Origin: JAVBSX01 sp031549145
GTDB taxonomy: Bacteria; Planctomycetota; Planctomycetia; Pirellulales; Thermoguttaceae
Direction: 5' to 3'
DNA: 41,328 nucleotides
NCBI GenBank assembly: GCA_031549145.1
Contig: JAVBQI010000058.1
Coordinates: 1-41,328, forward strand
Position 1 is the stretch's first letter, and each line of letters starts with the position of its first letter. Below are positions 1-7,715 of this stretch, piece after piece. A model generated the notes under the pieces. That model was not told the origin of the DNA. It did not search any database and saw nothing but the letters and a program-made list of their open reading frames with translations. The translations under genes and the position numbers were made by a program.

Positions 1-32
1 TAGCCCGTACTCGGCGCAATTCCGAGGCGGGC

Positions 33-356
33 TTACGGTTTCTCGCTGTCCGGGCAATTGCAGATGAAATGCCCACAGCCGGGACAGCCGCTTCCGTATT
101 TTTTGGCGAGCTCTGCCGTTAAGTCAATCCCTTTGACGTTCGCGATCGTCGTCAACCAGGCGATCACATCGGCGAACTCTCCGCGGATTTCCTCTTTGGA
201 ACCGTTTCTCAGGGCGGAGGCGAGCTCGCCGACCTCCTCCATGAACCACATAAACGTCCCGTCGACCCCGCGTTGCTGATCCTTTTCGAGATACATCTCC
301 CGGATCAGTCGCTGAAAGTCCTTGAAAGAAACGTTAGGACGGCAATCTTCGGCCAT
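33..356 (-). CDS. MazG-like nucleotide pyrophosphohydrolase with Cys-rich tail
   Basis: Small all-helical house-cleaning NTP pyrophosphohydrolase of the MazG-like superfamily, 107 residues. The family hydrolyses (d)NTPs to NMP and pyrophosphate in the cytoplasm, using Mg2+ held by an ExxE...ExxD set. Here E41-x-x-E44 (in EEVGEL) and E60-x-x-D63 (in EFADV) supply all four acidic residues. The last 20 residues add four cysteines (C91, C94, C99, C101, motif CPGCGHFICNCP), which looks like a small metal-binding tail. The start is the ATG at 356; no clear Shine-Dalgarno precedes it, because the upstream DNA is a heptamer tandem repeat. The exact substrate cannot be read from sequence. It is a single-domain form, far shorter than E. 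coli MazG. Confidence 0.85.
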   Translation of the reverse strand: MAEDCRPNVSFKDFQRLIREMYLEKDQQRGVDGTFMWFMEEVGELASALRNGSKEEIRGEFADVIAWLTTIANVKGIDLTAELAKKYGSGCPGCGHFICNCPDSEKP

Positions 357-360
357 TTCA

Positions 361-428
361 AAGTGGGAAGTGGGAAGTGAGAAGCAGGAAGTGGGAAGTG
401 GGAAGTGGGAAGTGGGAAGTGGGAAGTA
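361..428. repeat. Heptamer tandem repeat (AAGTGGG)n
   Basis: About nine to ten copies of a 7-bp unit AAGTGGG, with two imperfect units in the middle, lie between the MazG-like gene and the stop of the DUF6807 gene. The array occupies almost the whole gap, so the MazG-like gene must take its leader from repeat DNA or be cotranscribed from upstream. Confidence 0.9.
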
Positions 429-440
429 GCCGCTAATCTG

Positions 441-1388
441 CTATTTTTTATAATCTTCAAACGCTTTTTTCAGGTCAAGAGAATCGGCGTCACCTTTATG
501 AAACAGGACCCGATACCGAAGGGTGAAGGAATCACCCTTTTTCAAAACATACTCGCCAGTCTTTTCCGGCTTGCCGAGAAAATCATGTTCCCCGAACGGG
601 TTGGCCGCGAAAAGGCCGTAGGTCCGGACATGCCAAAACGTCGGGAAACGAAAACTGCTCGGATGATTGAAAACCGTGATCCCGGCCCATTCGCCCTCGA
701 CGGGCCCGGAGAAATCGACCCATTCGGAGCGTTTCGCCCAAGCCTCGCCGTCGGTGATCCCTTGGGCATTGGTGATTTTCCCGCCGTGATTCTCGTCCTT
801 GACCCGGGGACCGACCACGTCCATGGTCGTGGGGACGCGGATGCCGAACGAGCCTTCCTTCGTATCGCCGAACAACGTCTCATCGGCAACGCCGGTTACC
901 GTTACGTCGAAATCAATGATCCGACCGAGCGGCGTCTCGCGGAAGGTGATCGTCCGTTTGTCGGTGCAGGGAATCTCGCCGTCCTTTTTGACCCAGGAGT
1001 TCTCGGTTTCGAGAACCACCGTTTGACCGTCGCATTCGGCTTTGGCAAATTTGTCGTGCCGGATGTTATTGCCGCGAATCGCCCAAAAATCGGCCCCCCC
1101 GACCTCGCCGTGATCGAACCAAAGCGAACGGTGATGCGGGTGATCCTTCTTTTCTTCGGCGTTGTCCTCGGACATCGGGTAATCGCGGGTCATTTTCTTG
1201 CCGTTCGGTCCGATGATCGGCCAAATGATCGGCGTTCCTTTGAAATCGGTCACATAACCGGCGAACGGCTCTCCGCCGATCTTGACCTCGTACCCGGTCT
1301 CGGTTTTTTCGAGCGACATTTCCGCCGCATTCAGCGAGAAGCCGAACAACAGCAAAAAGAGCGGCAACAGGCAAAATATCTTTTTCAT
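441..1388 (-). CDS. DUF6807 (PmoA-like) exported protein
   Basis: 315-residue protein of the DUF6807 family, often annotated 'PmoA family' in planctomycetes although it has nothing to do with methane monooxygenase. The hallmark histidine-rich stretch DHPHHRSLWFDHGEVGG is present, followed by DFWAI. The N-terminus MKKIFCLLPLFLLLFGFSLNAA is a signal peptide, so the protein acts outside the cytoplasm. I chose the ATG at 1388: a longer frame to 1499 would put AT-rich non-coding-looking sequence ahead of the signal peptide and overlap the next gene. Members usually sit with sugar oxidoreductases and glycoside-active enzymes, as here, but no reaction is established. It lies 107 bp downstream of the HEAT-repeat gene on the same strand. 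Confidence 0.85.
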   Translation of the reverse strand: MKKIFCLLPLFLLLFGFSLNAAEMSLEKTETGYEVKIGGEPFAGYVTDFKGTPIIWPIIGPNGKKMTRDYPMSEDNAEEKKDHPHHRSLWFDHGEVGGADFWAIRGNNIRHDKFAKAECDGQTVVLETENSWVKKDGEIPCTDKRTITFRETPLGRIIDFDVTVTGVADETLFGDTKEGSFGIRVPTTMDVVGPRVKDENHGGKITNAQGITDGEAWAKRSEWVDFSGPVEGEWAGITVFNHPSSFRFPTFWHVRTYGLFAANPFGEHDFLGKPEKTGEYVLKKGDSFTLRYRVLFHKGDADSLDLKKAFEDYKK

Positions 1389-1426
1389 CTTTTTTAAAGA
1401 ATAGAGAAAAGTGGGAAGAGAGAAAA

Positions 1427-1449
1427 GAGCCGCGACCTGCGGTCGCGAA
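1427..1449. repeat. Short palindrome around ACCTGCGGT (copy 1 of 2)
   Basis: GAGCCGCGACCTGCGGTCGCGAA forms a perfect 7-bp stem (CGCGACC/GGTCGCG) with a 3-nt loop. A near copy with compensating changes on both arms (CGGGACC/GGTCCCG) occurs at 39438-39460. Both are intergenic, so this is a small dispersed hairpin family rather than a gene-specific site. Confidence 0.6.
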
Positions 1450-1495
1450 TTCCAATTCTTAATTTTTAATTCATAATTCTTAATTTTCACCGCCC

Positions 1496-3223
1496 TCACA
1501 TATTACCTTTATACCTTTTGGCGCGATCGACCAGTCCGGCGTCTTTGCAGGTGTCGATCACTTTCCCGAGGGCTTTTTCAAACAACGCTTTGTTTCCCCG
1601 CCGCATGTAATCATGGTGAGCGATGTCGACGATCGCGCGGCAGGCGTTGGTCGAGAGTTCCGGATCGTCGACGAATCCGAGGGCGTATTCAACCGTTTCG
1701 TTTTCCCGGACGGCCCCGAGCCGTTCCAAAATCAACCCTTTTTCGTTATTCCGGGTCGCGATCGACATCGCCTTTTTCATCATTTCGAGCTTGTCTTTCC
1801 CGCTGATCGCGATACCGATTTTATCATCGGGGAGCGAAACGACCCGAATCATCGCCCGCAGCGCGGCGATCCGGTTCTGCTCCGATTCGTCGGTGTTTTC
1901 AGCGATCTTCAACAGTTCCCGCGAAACGACGGCGGTCGGCCAATTGCAGATCGCCCGAATCGCGGCGTTGTGTGTTTCGGCCGAATCGGAGGCGAGCTCC
2001 TTGTTGACGTACGCGAGGGCATCTTCCCCGCCGACCCGGCCGAGCAGCGGCAAGAGTTCGAGTTTCGCAGGGCCGGTCATTTTCGCGATTACCGGCTTCG
2101 CATCGCCGTTGCAAATGCGGGCGATGATCTGCTCGGCGTTGTCCCGCTGCCCCCGATCCTCGATCAACGGCAGGGCGTCGACAAACAGCCCGACGTTTTC
2201 CGGGCTCGCGATCGCCTCGGCGAAACGGAGCATCGCGATCTTGTGACCGAATTCCGGTTTTTTCAAAACGGCGAAAATCGGGTCAATCGCTTCCCGACAA
2301 TAGCGCTTGCACAGCACCTCGCCGACCAGCAGCAGCCGGTCCTGATCCGTTTCCTTTTTCAACTCGGCCAAAAGCACGTCCTCGATGCCGGGTCCGACCA
2401 TGTTGCTCAGGGCCTTGACGCAAATTCCGCGGTCGAACGTGATCGCGTAGTCCAAGAGGACGGGGACCTGCTCTTTCGTTCCCATTCGGTCCAAAGCGAG
2501 GATCGCGGACCGCTTCAAAACCGGATCGTCGCTTTTCAAGGCTTCGAGAACGAACGAAAAGGCCCGAGGGTCTTGCCGAACGGCGATTTCGGCGACCGCG
2601 CTCGCCTTTTCAATGTCGTTCATTTGCTTGAAACCTCTCAACCAGCGGACCGCGTCCCGTTCCGGGGCATAGGGAAAGGCTTGCGGCATCTCGGTTTCCG
2701 GGGCGAACTTCGGCGAAACGGGAGCGATCGCCTCGACTGCGGCTTGCAACCGTTTTTGCTCGGCGTCGTCCGCGTTTTTCAAGGCGGCTTCCAACGCCTG
2801 TTTCGCTTCCGGAGCGGAAATCTTCGCGAGGGTCCGCATCGCCTCGTCCCGAATTTTCAGTTCCGGATCGCCGAGCAGCTGCGCGATCGCCTCGACCTCG
2901 GAAGCCCCGGCGGTCCATGCCAATTCGTGCAAGAGCCAAACTTTGCTCACGACCGGAATATCCTTATCGAGCTGTTCGAGCATCAATCGGTTGACGGTCG
3001 CCAGCAACTCGGTTTTTCCAGGCGCTCCGACCGACATGCAATACCGCTGCCAACCTTGCTGGGCCGCTTCCCGTTGGCCGAGGTCCTCGGCACTCATTTG
3101 CGGCAACCACTGGACGAAATCGGCGGCGATTTGCTCGGCCGTGAGATTGTCCTGGGCGAGGGCGAACGTGCAACCCGAAAGCAGAACCGACGAGAGAATC
3201 AAAGATCGAATGAGATGTCGCAT
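1496..3223 (-). CDS. HEAT-repeat lipoprotein
   Basis: 575-residue exported protein built almost entirely of helical pairs of the HEAT/PBS-lyase type, for example the segments LGDPELKIRDEAMRTLAKI and LKSDDPVLKRSAILALDRMG. The N-terminus is a lipoprotein signal (RHLIRSLILSSVLLSGC), with the lipobox cysteine about 18 residues in, so it is probably anchored to a membrane facing the periplasm. HEAT repeats serve as protein-binding scaffolds; no catalytic residues are visible. The ATG at 3223 was chosen because it places the signal peptide at the terminus; an upstream TTG at 3256 would add 11 residues with no purpose. The stop lies 107 bp before the DUF6807 start. The partner is unknown. Confidence 0.8.
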   Translation of the reverse strand: MRHLIRSLILSSVLLSGCTFALAQDNLTAEQIAADFVQWLPQMSAEDLGQREAAQQGWQRYCMSVGAPGKTELLATVNRLMLEQLDKDIPVVSKVWLLHELAWTAGASEVEAIAQLLGDPELKIRDEAMRTLAKISAPEAKQALEAALKNADDAEQKRLQAAVEAIAPVSPKFAPETEMPQAFPYAPERDAVRWLRGFKQMNDIEKASAVAEIAVRQDPRAFSFVLEALKSDDPVLKRSAILALDRMGTKEQVPVLLDYAITFDRGICVKALSNMVGPGIEDVLLAELKKETDQDRLLLVGEVLCKRYCREAIDPIFAVLKKPEFGHKIAMLRFAEAIASPENVGLFVDALPLIEDRGQRDNAEQIIARICNGDAKPVIAKMTGPAKLELLPLLGRVGGEDALAYVNKELASDSAETHNAAIRAICNWPTAVVSRELLKIAENTDESEQNRIAALRAMIRVVSLPDDKIGIAISGKDKLEMMKKAMSIATRNNEKGLILERLGAVRENETVEYALGFVDDPELSTNACRAIVDIAHHDYMRRGNKALFEKALGKVIDTCKDAGLVDRAKRYKGNM

Positions 3224-3326
3224 GATCGAAATATGTTGAAGGGAGGAATGTGTCAATGTTTGTTTTGTTTGCGTTTTGGCGATTGATCGAAGCTTAACGT
3301 GTTATGCAAAAATACTGGAACTTTCC

Positions 3327-3398
3327 GTCATTCCCGCGCAGGCCGGAATCAAAATGTCGCGTCTTCCTTCTGGACCCCCGCCTGCGCGGGGGTGACGA
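3327..3398 (+). repeat. Paired GC-palindrome repeat, family A copy 1
   Basis: Two GC-rich palindromes in tandem: GTCATTCCCGCGCAGGCCGGAAT, then GGACCCCCGCCTGCGCGGGGGTGACG. Related copies occur at 4823-4909 (minus orientation), 6102-6197 and 29635-29740. This copy has a degraded left palindrome and lacks the conserved tail. All four are intergenic. The first half is of the ATTCCCGC...GCGGGAAT kind known from many bacterial genomes. Confidence 0.9.
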
Positions 3399-3447
3399 AA
3401 AAACAGCACCATTGTTTCGGCCTACGCGATCAATCAAAATCGCATTT

Positions 3448-3481
3448 CCTACAGCCTACAGCCTATAGCCTATAGCCTTTT
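3448..3481. repeat. Heptamer tandem repeat CCTAYAG
   Basis: Between four and five units of CCTACAG/CCTATAG abut the 3' end of the oxidoreductase gene; the last unit runs up to its stop codon. It is a second heptamer array of different sequence in the same 3.5 kb. Confidence 0.8.
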
Positions 3482-4722
3482 CAAACTTCGATCGTATACG
3501 GCGAACGTTGCGGCCGCAGGACCATCCGGTTCGCCTGTTCGTCGTTCTCGAACGCGTACTTTTCCTGGTCCCAACGGAGCGGCCGGTCGAGTTTGTAACA
3601 AATGTTCAACAATTGGCAAAACGCCGCCGTCCTCGCCCCGTACTCGACGTCCTGAAACGGTCGCAAACGGTTGCGAACGCAATACGCGAAATCTTCGTAA
3701 ATATTGTCCGCTCCGCCGGAATAACGCCGCACTTCGACCACTTTTTTCGGCTTGAGGTCCTGCCCGTGCATGTAGGTCCCCTCGGTTCCGACGAACGTGA
3801 TGTCGCCGCCGCCGTGATACAGCCGGATCCCGTTTTTGTAGACGGCACAGACGAACTCTTTTGGATTTTTCTCACAGTTTTTCGGCAGGATTTCGACCGG
3901 GTCTTCTTTGTCGAGCCCGAGAGCGTATAGGGCACCGCCGTATTTGTGGGCGCCCCAATCGGCTAAAAAGCCGTTGCAATACTCTTCGTACTGCCGCCAA
4001 CCGCCGCCGTAACTGCCGCTGCAACGCTCGGAATTGTAGGGCGCCCAAGGGGCCTGCCCCAACCAACGGTCCCAGTCCATTCCCTCAGGAATCGGCTGTT
4101 CCGGTTGATAACAGGTTTTCGGTGGGCCGCCGACGCCGACATATACTTCTTTGACCGTGCCGATCGCACCGCTTTGAATCACGGGGGCCATATAGCCGTA
4201 ATCTTCCATAACCCGTTGGCTGCCGCTGCTCACGACCCGGTTATACTTTCGGGCGGCCTGCACGATTTGCAGCCCCTCGGCCAGCGTCAGGGTCAGCGGC
4301 TTTTCGCAGAAGACGTCTTTGCCCGCCTTGCAGGCGTCGACGGTGATTTTCGTATGCCAATGGTCCGGCGTCGAAACCGCGAGCACATCGACGTCCTTGC
4401 GATCCAATATCTCTTCGTATTTCGAGAAAACGACGCAATCCTTATTCTTGTAACGGTCGTTGACCCGGTCGCGTGCCCGTTCGGCATGCGTTTGGTAACA
4501 GTCGCAAACGCCGAGGCAGCGGAATGAACCGGACCAAAAAGCCCCGAGAATTTCATTGCCCCGGTTGCCCATTCCGACCGAAACGCTGACGATCTGGTTG
4601 TTCGGCGAGGTCGCCCCGTCGAGCCCGAGAATCCGCCCGGGTAAAAACAGCGGAGCGGCGAGGGCTCCCGCTCCGACCGCGAGAAAACCCCGACGCGTGA
4701 TCGTATGATCCGATTTTTTCAT
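3481..4722 (-). CDS. Gfo/Idh/MocA family oxidoreductase, Tat-exported
   Basis: 413-residue NAD(P)-dependent oxidoreductase of the Gfo/Idh/MocA family, which oxidise or reduce sugars and sugar derivatives. The N-terminus carries a twin-arginine signal (TITRRGFLAVGAGALAAP), as many planctomycete members do, so it should be exported folded with its cofactor. The Rossmann glycines appear in VGMGNRGNEIL and the family's EKP motif appears in DVFCEKPLTLTLAEG. The start is the ATG at 4722 with GGAG about 11 bases upstream; a TTG at 4737 overlaps that ribosome site and is rejected. Neighbouring genes for a pectate lyase and a DUF6807 protein suggest pectin- or uronate-type substrates, but the substrate is inference. 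Confidence 0.9.
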   Translation of the reverse strand: MKKSDHTITRRGFLAVGAGALAAPLFLPGRILGLDGATSPNNQIVSVSVGMGNRGNEILGAFWSGSFRCLGVCDCYQTHAERARDRVNDRYKNKDCVVFSKYEEILDRKDVDVLAVSTPDHWHTKITVDACKAGKDVFCEKPLTLTLAEGLQIVQAARKYNRVVSSGSQRVMEDYGYMAPVIQSGAIGTVKEVYVGVGGPPKTCYQPEQPIPEGMDWDRWLGQAPWAPYNSERCSGSYGGGWRQYEEYCNGFLADWGAHKYGGALYALGLDKEDPVEILPKNCEKNPKEFVCAVYKNGIRLYHGGGDITFVGTEGTYMHGQDLKPKKVVEVRRYSGGADNIYEDFAYCVRNRLRPFQDVEYGARTAAFCQLLNICYKLDRPLRWDQEKYAFENDEQANRMVLRPQRSPYTIEV

Positions 4723-4822
4723 TTTTCTATTCTCCAAATATGTAAGAGAGCCCTGACGGCACTGATTTTGAATATGTTTCGGCAGTTTACTGAATCCCAG
4801 AAAAAAAATTGCCCCTGATTTT

Positions 4823-4909
4823 GGAATGAAATCGTCACCCCCGCGCAGGCGGGGGTCCAGAGGGAAACCGTCATCTCTGGATCCCCGCCTGCGCGGGGAT
4901 GACGGAACA
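4823..4909 (-). repeat. Paired GC-palindrome repeat, family A copy 2
   Basis: Read on the minus strand this matches the copy at 6102 nearly base for base: GTCATCCCCGCGCAGGCGGGGATCC, a short spacer with GGTTTCCCTCTGG, then ACCCCCGCCTGCGCGGGGGTGACG and the tail ATTTCATTCC. It lies between the pectate lyase stop and the oxidoreductase start. Confidence 0.93.
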
Positions 4910-5008
4910 TAATATCAAATTGAATCTGGAGCTCAGTATCGCTTTATCAAAAATCTTCAAAACCGTTTTACACGATTCGCAACCGCTCGGCAACATGGTG
5001 ATCTCTTT

Positions 5009-6052
5009 TTACCGGTCGGGAAATCGTTTTTTCCAAATTTCCCATTGGGCGGCGACCTTCTTGCCGGTTTCCGTGTACCAGGAATACCCTTTGCGGCGCT
5101 CCGGCTCGATCTCGGAAATATCGTATTTGACGATCCCGTCCCGACCGCAGAAAAACGACCGGTTGGTTTCCAGTTCGTAAAACCTCGCCCAGAGCGGCGG
5201 AGCGTCCGGATCGGCAACCATGATCTTGTCCCCCTCGACGATTATTTGTCGCAGCCCGGTGATTTTCGAATCCTCGTACCAGCGGCAACCGGCGTCGATT
5301 GCCCAAACGACCTCCGGGCTCGGGTCGTCCAGCGACATCAAAAATCGGAGGATATCGCCGCTTTCCCCGCCGGAAAGCGATGGCAGTTCGTACGAGCGGG
5401 CCTTGGCCGGGGCGAGCGTCCGCTCATCGTGCTGGGCGCACCAAACGGTCAACCGGCCGCCGCTTTCGACCTGACAGGCGAGAATGCAATCGATTCCCTT
5501 GGCGAAGGCCGTTTTGATTTTCTCCCGCCGGGCCGGATCGAGGAAGGAAAAATCGGGCGAGGTTTCGCACTCGCGCAGAAACTCCAGAATATTGACCATC
5601 GCATTATCATTGAAGGTGATGTACCGCTCATACGAATCCGGCCTCGTCGGGTTGCGTTGCGGGAAGCCGCCGTTTTCGTATTGTGAGGCGAGAACATGGT
5701 CGAGCCCCTTGAGGGCGGCGCCCTTGTATCGGGCCTCCCCCGTGATCCGGAACATCCTCGCCAGAAAGCGAATCTCCCCCAAGGTCGCGCCGTTGTCGAA
5801 CGTCCCGCCGGGATCGCCGTCTTCGGCGGTCCGCTTTGCCGCCGTGTCGATGTTTTTCGGCCAATCCCCGTACCGCGTCTGCCAGGTCAGAATGTTGGCC
5901 GCGGTTTCTTTGGCCTCCTCGCTTTGAAAAAAAGCGTTCGGCTGCCGGGCGAACTTGCCCCACTGAAATCCCGCCGAGTAGCCGTTCGGAGCCGACAAGA
6001 AGAGCAAGACGGGAATAACGAAATGCAAGAGGAATGTTCGGCGAGGTATCAT
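5009..6052 (-). CDS. Pectate lyase, polysaccharide lyase family 10
   Basis: 347-residue secreted enzyme resembling family 10 pectate lyases (PelA type), which cleave de-esterified polygalacturonate by beta-elimination and need Ca2+. Conserved PL10 stretches are all present in order: TFDNGATLGEIRFLARMF, QYENGGFPQ, YITFNDNAMV, WCAQHDERTLAPAKARSYE, LPSLSGGES and WARFYELETNRSFFCGRDG. The N-terminus (IPRRTFLLHFVIPVLLFLSA) is a signal sequence. I chose the ATG at 6052; the frame stays open to 6106, but that extension enters a dispersed repeat. The length fits a single catalytic domain with no carbohydrate-binding module. It indicates use of plant pectin or a similar polyuronide. Confidence 0.92.
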   Translation of the reverse strand: MIPRRTFLLHFVIPVLLFLSAPNGYSAGFQWGKFARQPNAFFQSEEAKETAANILTWQTRYGDWPKNIDTAAKRTAEDGDPGGTFDNGATLGEIRFLARMFRITGEARYKGAALKGLDHVLASQYENGGFPQRNPTRPDSYERYITFNDNAMVNILEFLRECETSPDFSFLDPARREKIKTAFAKGIDCILACQVESGGRLTVWCAQHDERTLAPAKARSYELPSLSGGESGDILRFLMSLDDPSPEVVWAIDAGCRWYEDSKITGLRQIIVEGDKIMVADPDAPPLWARFYELETNRSFFCGRDGIVKYDISEIEPERRKGYSWYTETGKKVAAQWEIWKKRFPDR

Positions 6053-6101
6053 GGGATCGAAGGGGTTACGGAGTTCCTGATTAAAAATGATCTGACTTTT
6101 T

Positions 6102-6197
6102 GTCATCCCCGCGCAGGCGGGGATCCAGAGATTACGGTTTCCCTCTGGACCCCCGCCTGCGCGGGGGTAACGATATCATTCCAAAATGAGGGGCAAC
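6102..6197 (+). repeat. Paired GC-palindrome repeat, family A copy 3
   Basis: Full-length copy: left palindrome GTCATCCCCGCGCAGGCGGGGATCC, right palindrome GGACCCCCGCCTGCGCGGGGGTAACG, then the tail ATATCATTCCAAAATGAGGGGCAA, which recurs in copies 2 and 4. It lies just upstream of the pectate lyase start. Confidence 0.93.
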
Positions 6198-6205
6198 CGT
6201 TGCAA

Positions 6206-6235
6206 CACCGGCGTCTGCGCCGCTCGGCTAAACGG
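6206..6235 (+). repeat. GCGTCTGCGCCGCTCGGCTAAACGG repeat, copy 1 of 4
   Basis: CACCGGCGTCTGCGCCGCTCGGC followed by TAAACGG. Other copies lie at 7540-7566 and 28901-28931 (both reversed) and 29847-29878. Always intergenic; this one sits next to the 3' end of the propeller gene. Confidence 0.88.
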
Positions 6236-6246
6236 ATGATTGGCCC

Positions 6247-7527
6247 TTACGGGTTTTTGACGTCATAGCAGTACAAAAACGTCCCGTGCCGGACGTACAG
6301 TCGGCCGCCGAAAACGACCGGGTGCGACCAAAACGGTCCGTTCCCTTCATCCGGCAGCCGGAACCGGCTCACGATGTCATATTTTTCCGGCGTCGGTTTC
6401 CAAAGGGCCAAATCGCCACGATCTTCCGTGATGCGGTAAATGTAACCGTCGGCAAACGTCAGCGACCCGCGGCTGATGTCCCGTTCGGCCCACATCGTCT
6501 GGCCGTCGCTCCAACGAACGCAGACCCAAACCCCGCCGCGATACTCGTACGAACTGCCGTACAGATAACCGTCCCAAAGGAGCACCGAATCGTGCAGGTT
6601 GTCGAGCATCAGGTTATGCCAAACCTGTTCGACGGAAGCCGTTTGGCCCCGGACCGTCAGCTTGAGCAGCATCGCCCCGCGATCCCGGCCCTCTTCTTCC
6701 GAACGGCTCGGTTCGGCGGCGCTGGTGATAAAAATATGCCCTTCGTGATAAAGCGGCGTCAGCACGTTAATGTCCCAGGTTTGGAGGTGCCGATGCCGGA
6801 ACAAAAGTTTTCCCGTGTCCGCATTGACCCCGAGCAGGTTCTTGGCGTTCATCGTCAAAAGAATCTTGAGCCCGTCCTGCTCGATGATTCGTGCGGTCGC
6901 GTAACTCGTCTGCTCCCCGGTGTCCGGCGTTGTCCAAACGGTTCGTCCGGTCGTTTTATCGAGAGCGGCGATGCTCCCTTTCCGGCCACCGGGAGCGCAG
7001 TACACATGCTTCTCATCGACCAACGGCGATTCCGCGAGAGACCAGCGGGGATTTTCCCCCTCGAAATCGGTGAGGATGTTGCGGCTCCAAACCGTTTTTC
7101 CGCTTTGCAGATCGAAGCAGGAGAGCTGCCCCAGAGCCGATTGGTCGTACACCCGCTCGCCGTCGATCGTCGGCGTCGAACGTGTCCCGGGATAAAGCCG
7201 CCGGTCGGTAAACGCGTTGCCGTTTTCCGCCGTCCAAAGCAGCTTGCCGTTGGAATCGAGGCAAAAGACGCACGATTTGTCCCCGACGTTGCCGGCGGTC
7301 AGGATCTTGTTCCCAGCGAGACTCACGCTCGAATAGCCTGAAAGCCCTTCCCCGGGCAAGCTCGCCGTCCAAAGAAGCTTCGGTCCCTCCTTCGGCCAGG
7401 ACTTGAGCAGGCCGATCTCGGGCGATTTGTTGTCCTGTCGCGGACCATGAAACATCGGCCAGGACGGTTGGGCCGCAGCGGTATTCGCGAAGAGAACGCA
7501 AAAAACGGCGGGCAAAAGAAAACGCAT
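6247..7527 (-). CDS. Exported PQQ-like beta-propeller protein
   Basis: 426-residue secreted beta-propeller of the PQQ-binding-like (YVTN/quinoprotein fold) type. The signal peptide is RFLLPAVFCVLFANTAAAQ, followed directly by PSWPMFHGPRQDNKSPE, the WP.F.G...... opening typical of planctomycete members. Repeated blades show SGKTVWSR, TGRTVWTT and GKLLWTA signatures. Binding of PQQ itself is not established for this group; many act as scaffolds or outer-membrane-assembly-like proteins. The start is the ATG at 7527 with a good GAAGGAG ribosome site; a TTG at 7533 lies inside the spacer and is rejected. It follows the pectate lyase cluster on the same strand, separated by repeats. Confidence 0.88.
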   Translation of the reverse strand: MRFLLPAVFCVLFANTAAAQPSWPMFHGPRQDNKSPEIGLLKSWPKEGPKLLWTASLPGEGLSGYSSVSLAGNKILTAGNVGDKSCVFCLDSNGKLLWTAENGNAFTDRRLYPGTRSTPTIDGERVYDQSALGQLSCFDLQSGKTVWSRNILTDFEGENPRWSLAESPLVDEKHVYCAPGGRKGSIAALDKTTGRTVWTTPDTGEQTSYATARIIEQDGLKILLTMNAKNLLGVNADTGKLLFRHRHLQTWDINVLTPLYHEGHIFITSAAEPSRSEEEGRDRGAMLLKLTVRGQTASVEQVWHNLMLDNLHDSVLLWDGYLYGSSYEYRGGVWVCVRWSDGQTMWAERDISRGSLTFADGYIYRITEDRGDLALWKPTPEKYDIVSRFRLPDEGNGPFWSHPVVFGGRLYVRHGTFLYCYDVKNP

Positions 7528-7539
7528 GGGCAACTCCTT

Positions 7540-7566
7540 CGTTTAGCCGAGCGGCGCAGACGCCGA
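7540..7566 (-). repeat. GCGTCTGCGCCGCTCGGCTAAACG repeat, copy 2
   Basis: Reverse-orientation copy of the element at 6206, so the propeller gene is bracketed by two inverted copies of this repeat. It is immediately followed by a copy of the CCGCAAGTTGCG repeat family. Confidence 0.88.
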
Positions 7567-7570
7567 CGAC

Positions 7571-7620
7571 CCGTGTACAAGGTCCGCAAGTTGCGCTACG
7601 CTACACATGCGGCTCTTTTA
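7571..7620 (-). repeat. CCGCAAGTTGCG...TGCGGCTCTT repeat, copy 1 of 4
   Basis: GTACAAGGTCCGCAAGTTGCG, then CTACGCTACACATGCGGCTCTTT: an imperfect palindrome with arms CCGCAAGT / ACATGCGG. Related copies occur at 25123-25168, 33170-33220 and 33251-33295. All are intergenic. Confidence 0.85.
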
Positions 7621-7715
7621 TTAACGAACGTCATTGAAAAAACCCGAAACAACCGTATAAATTGATTATCAAACAAAAACCCGCCCTCGTCCCCCTTACC
7701 GGAAAAGGAAAAACC

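Noticed and set aside
405..1397. 330-codon plus-strand frame opposite the DUF6807 gene
   Set aside because: It has no recognisable domain and is the shadow of a gene with a clear family match.
1613..3286. 557-codon plus-strand frame opposite the HEAT-repeat gene
   Set aside because: Antisense shadow: low-complexity R/D/F-rich translation and no ribosome site.
4719..4910. Short peptides with PRAGGDPE / PACAGV words in several gaps
   Set aside because: These are translations of the family A palindromic repeat, not genes, although such words are often annotated.
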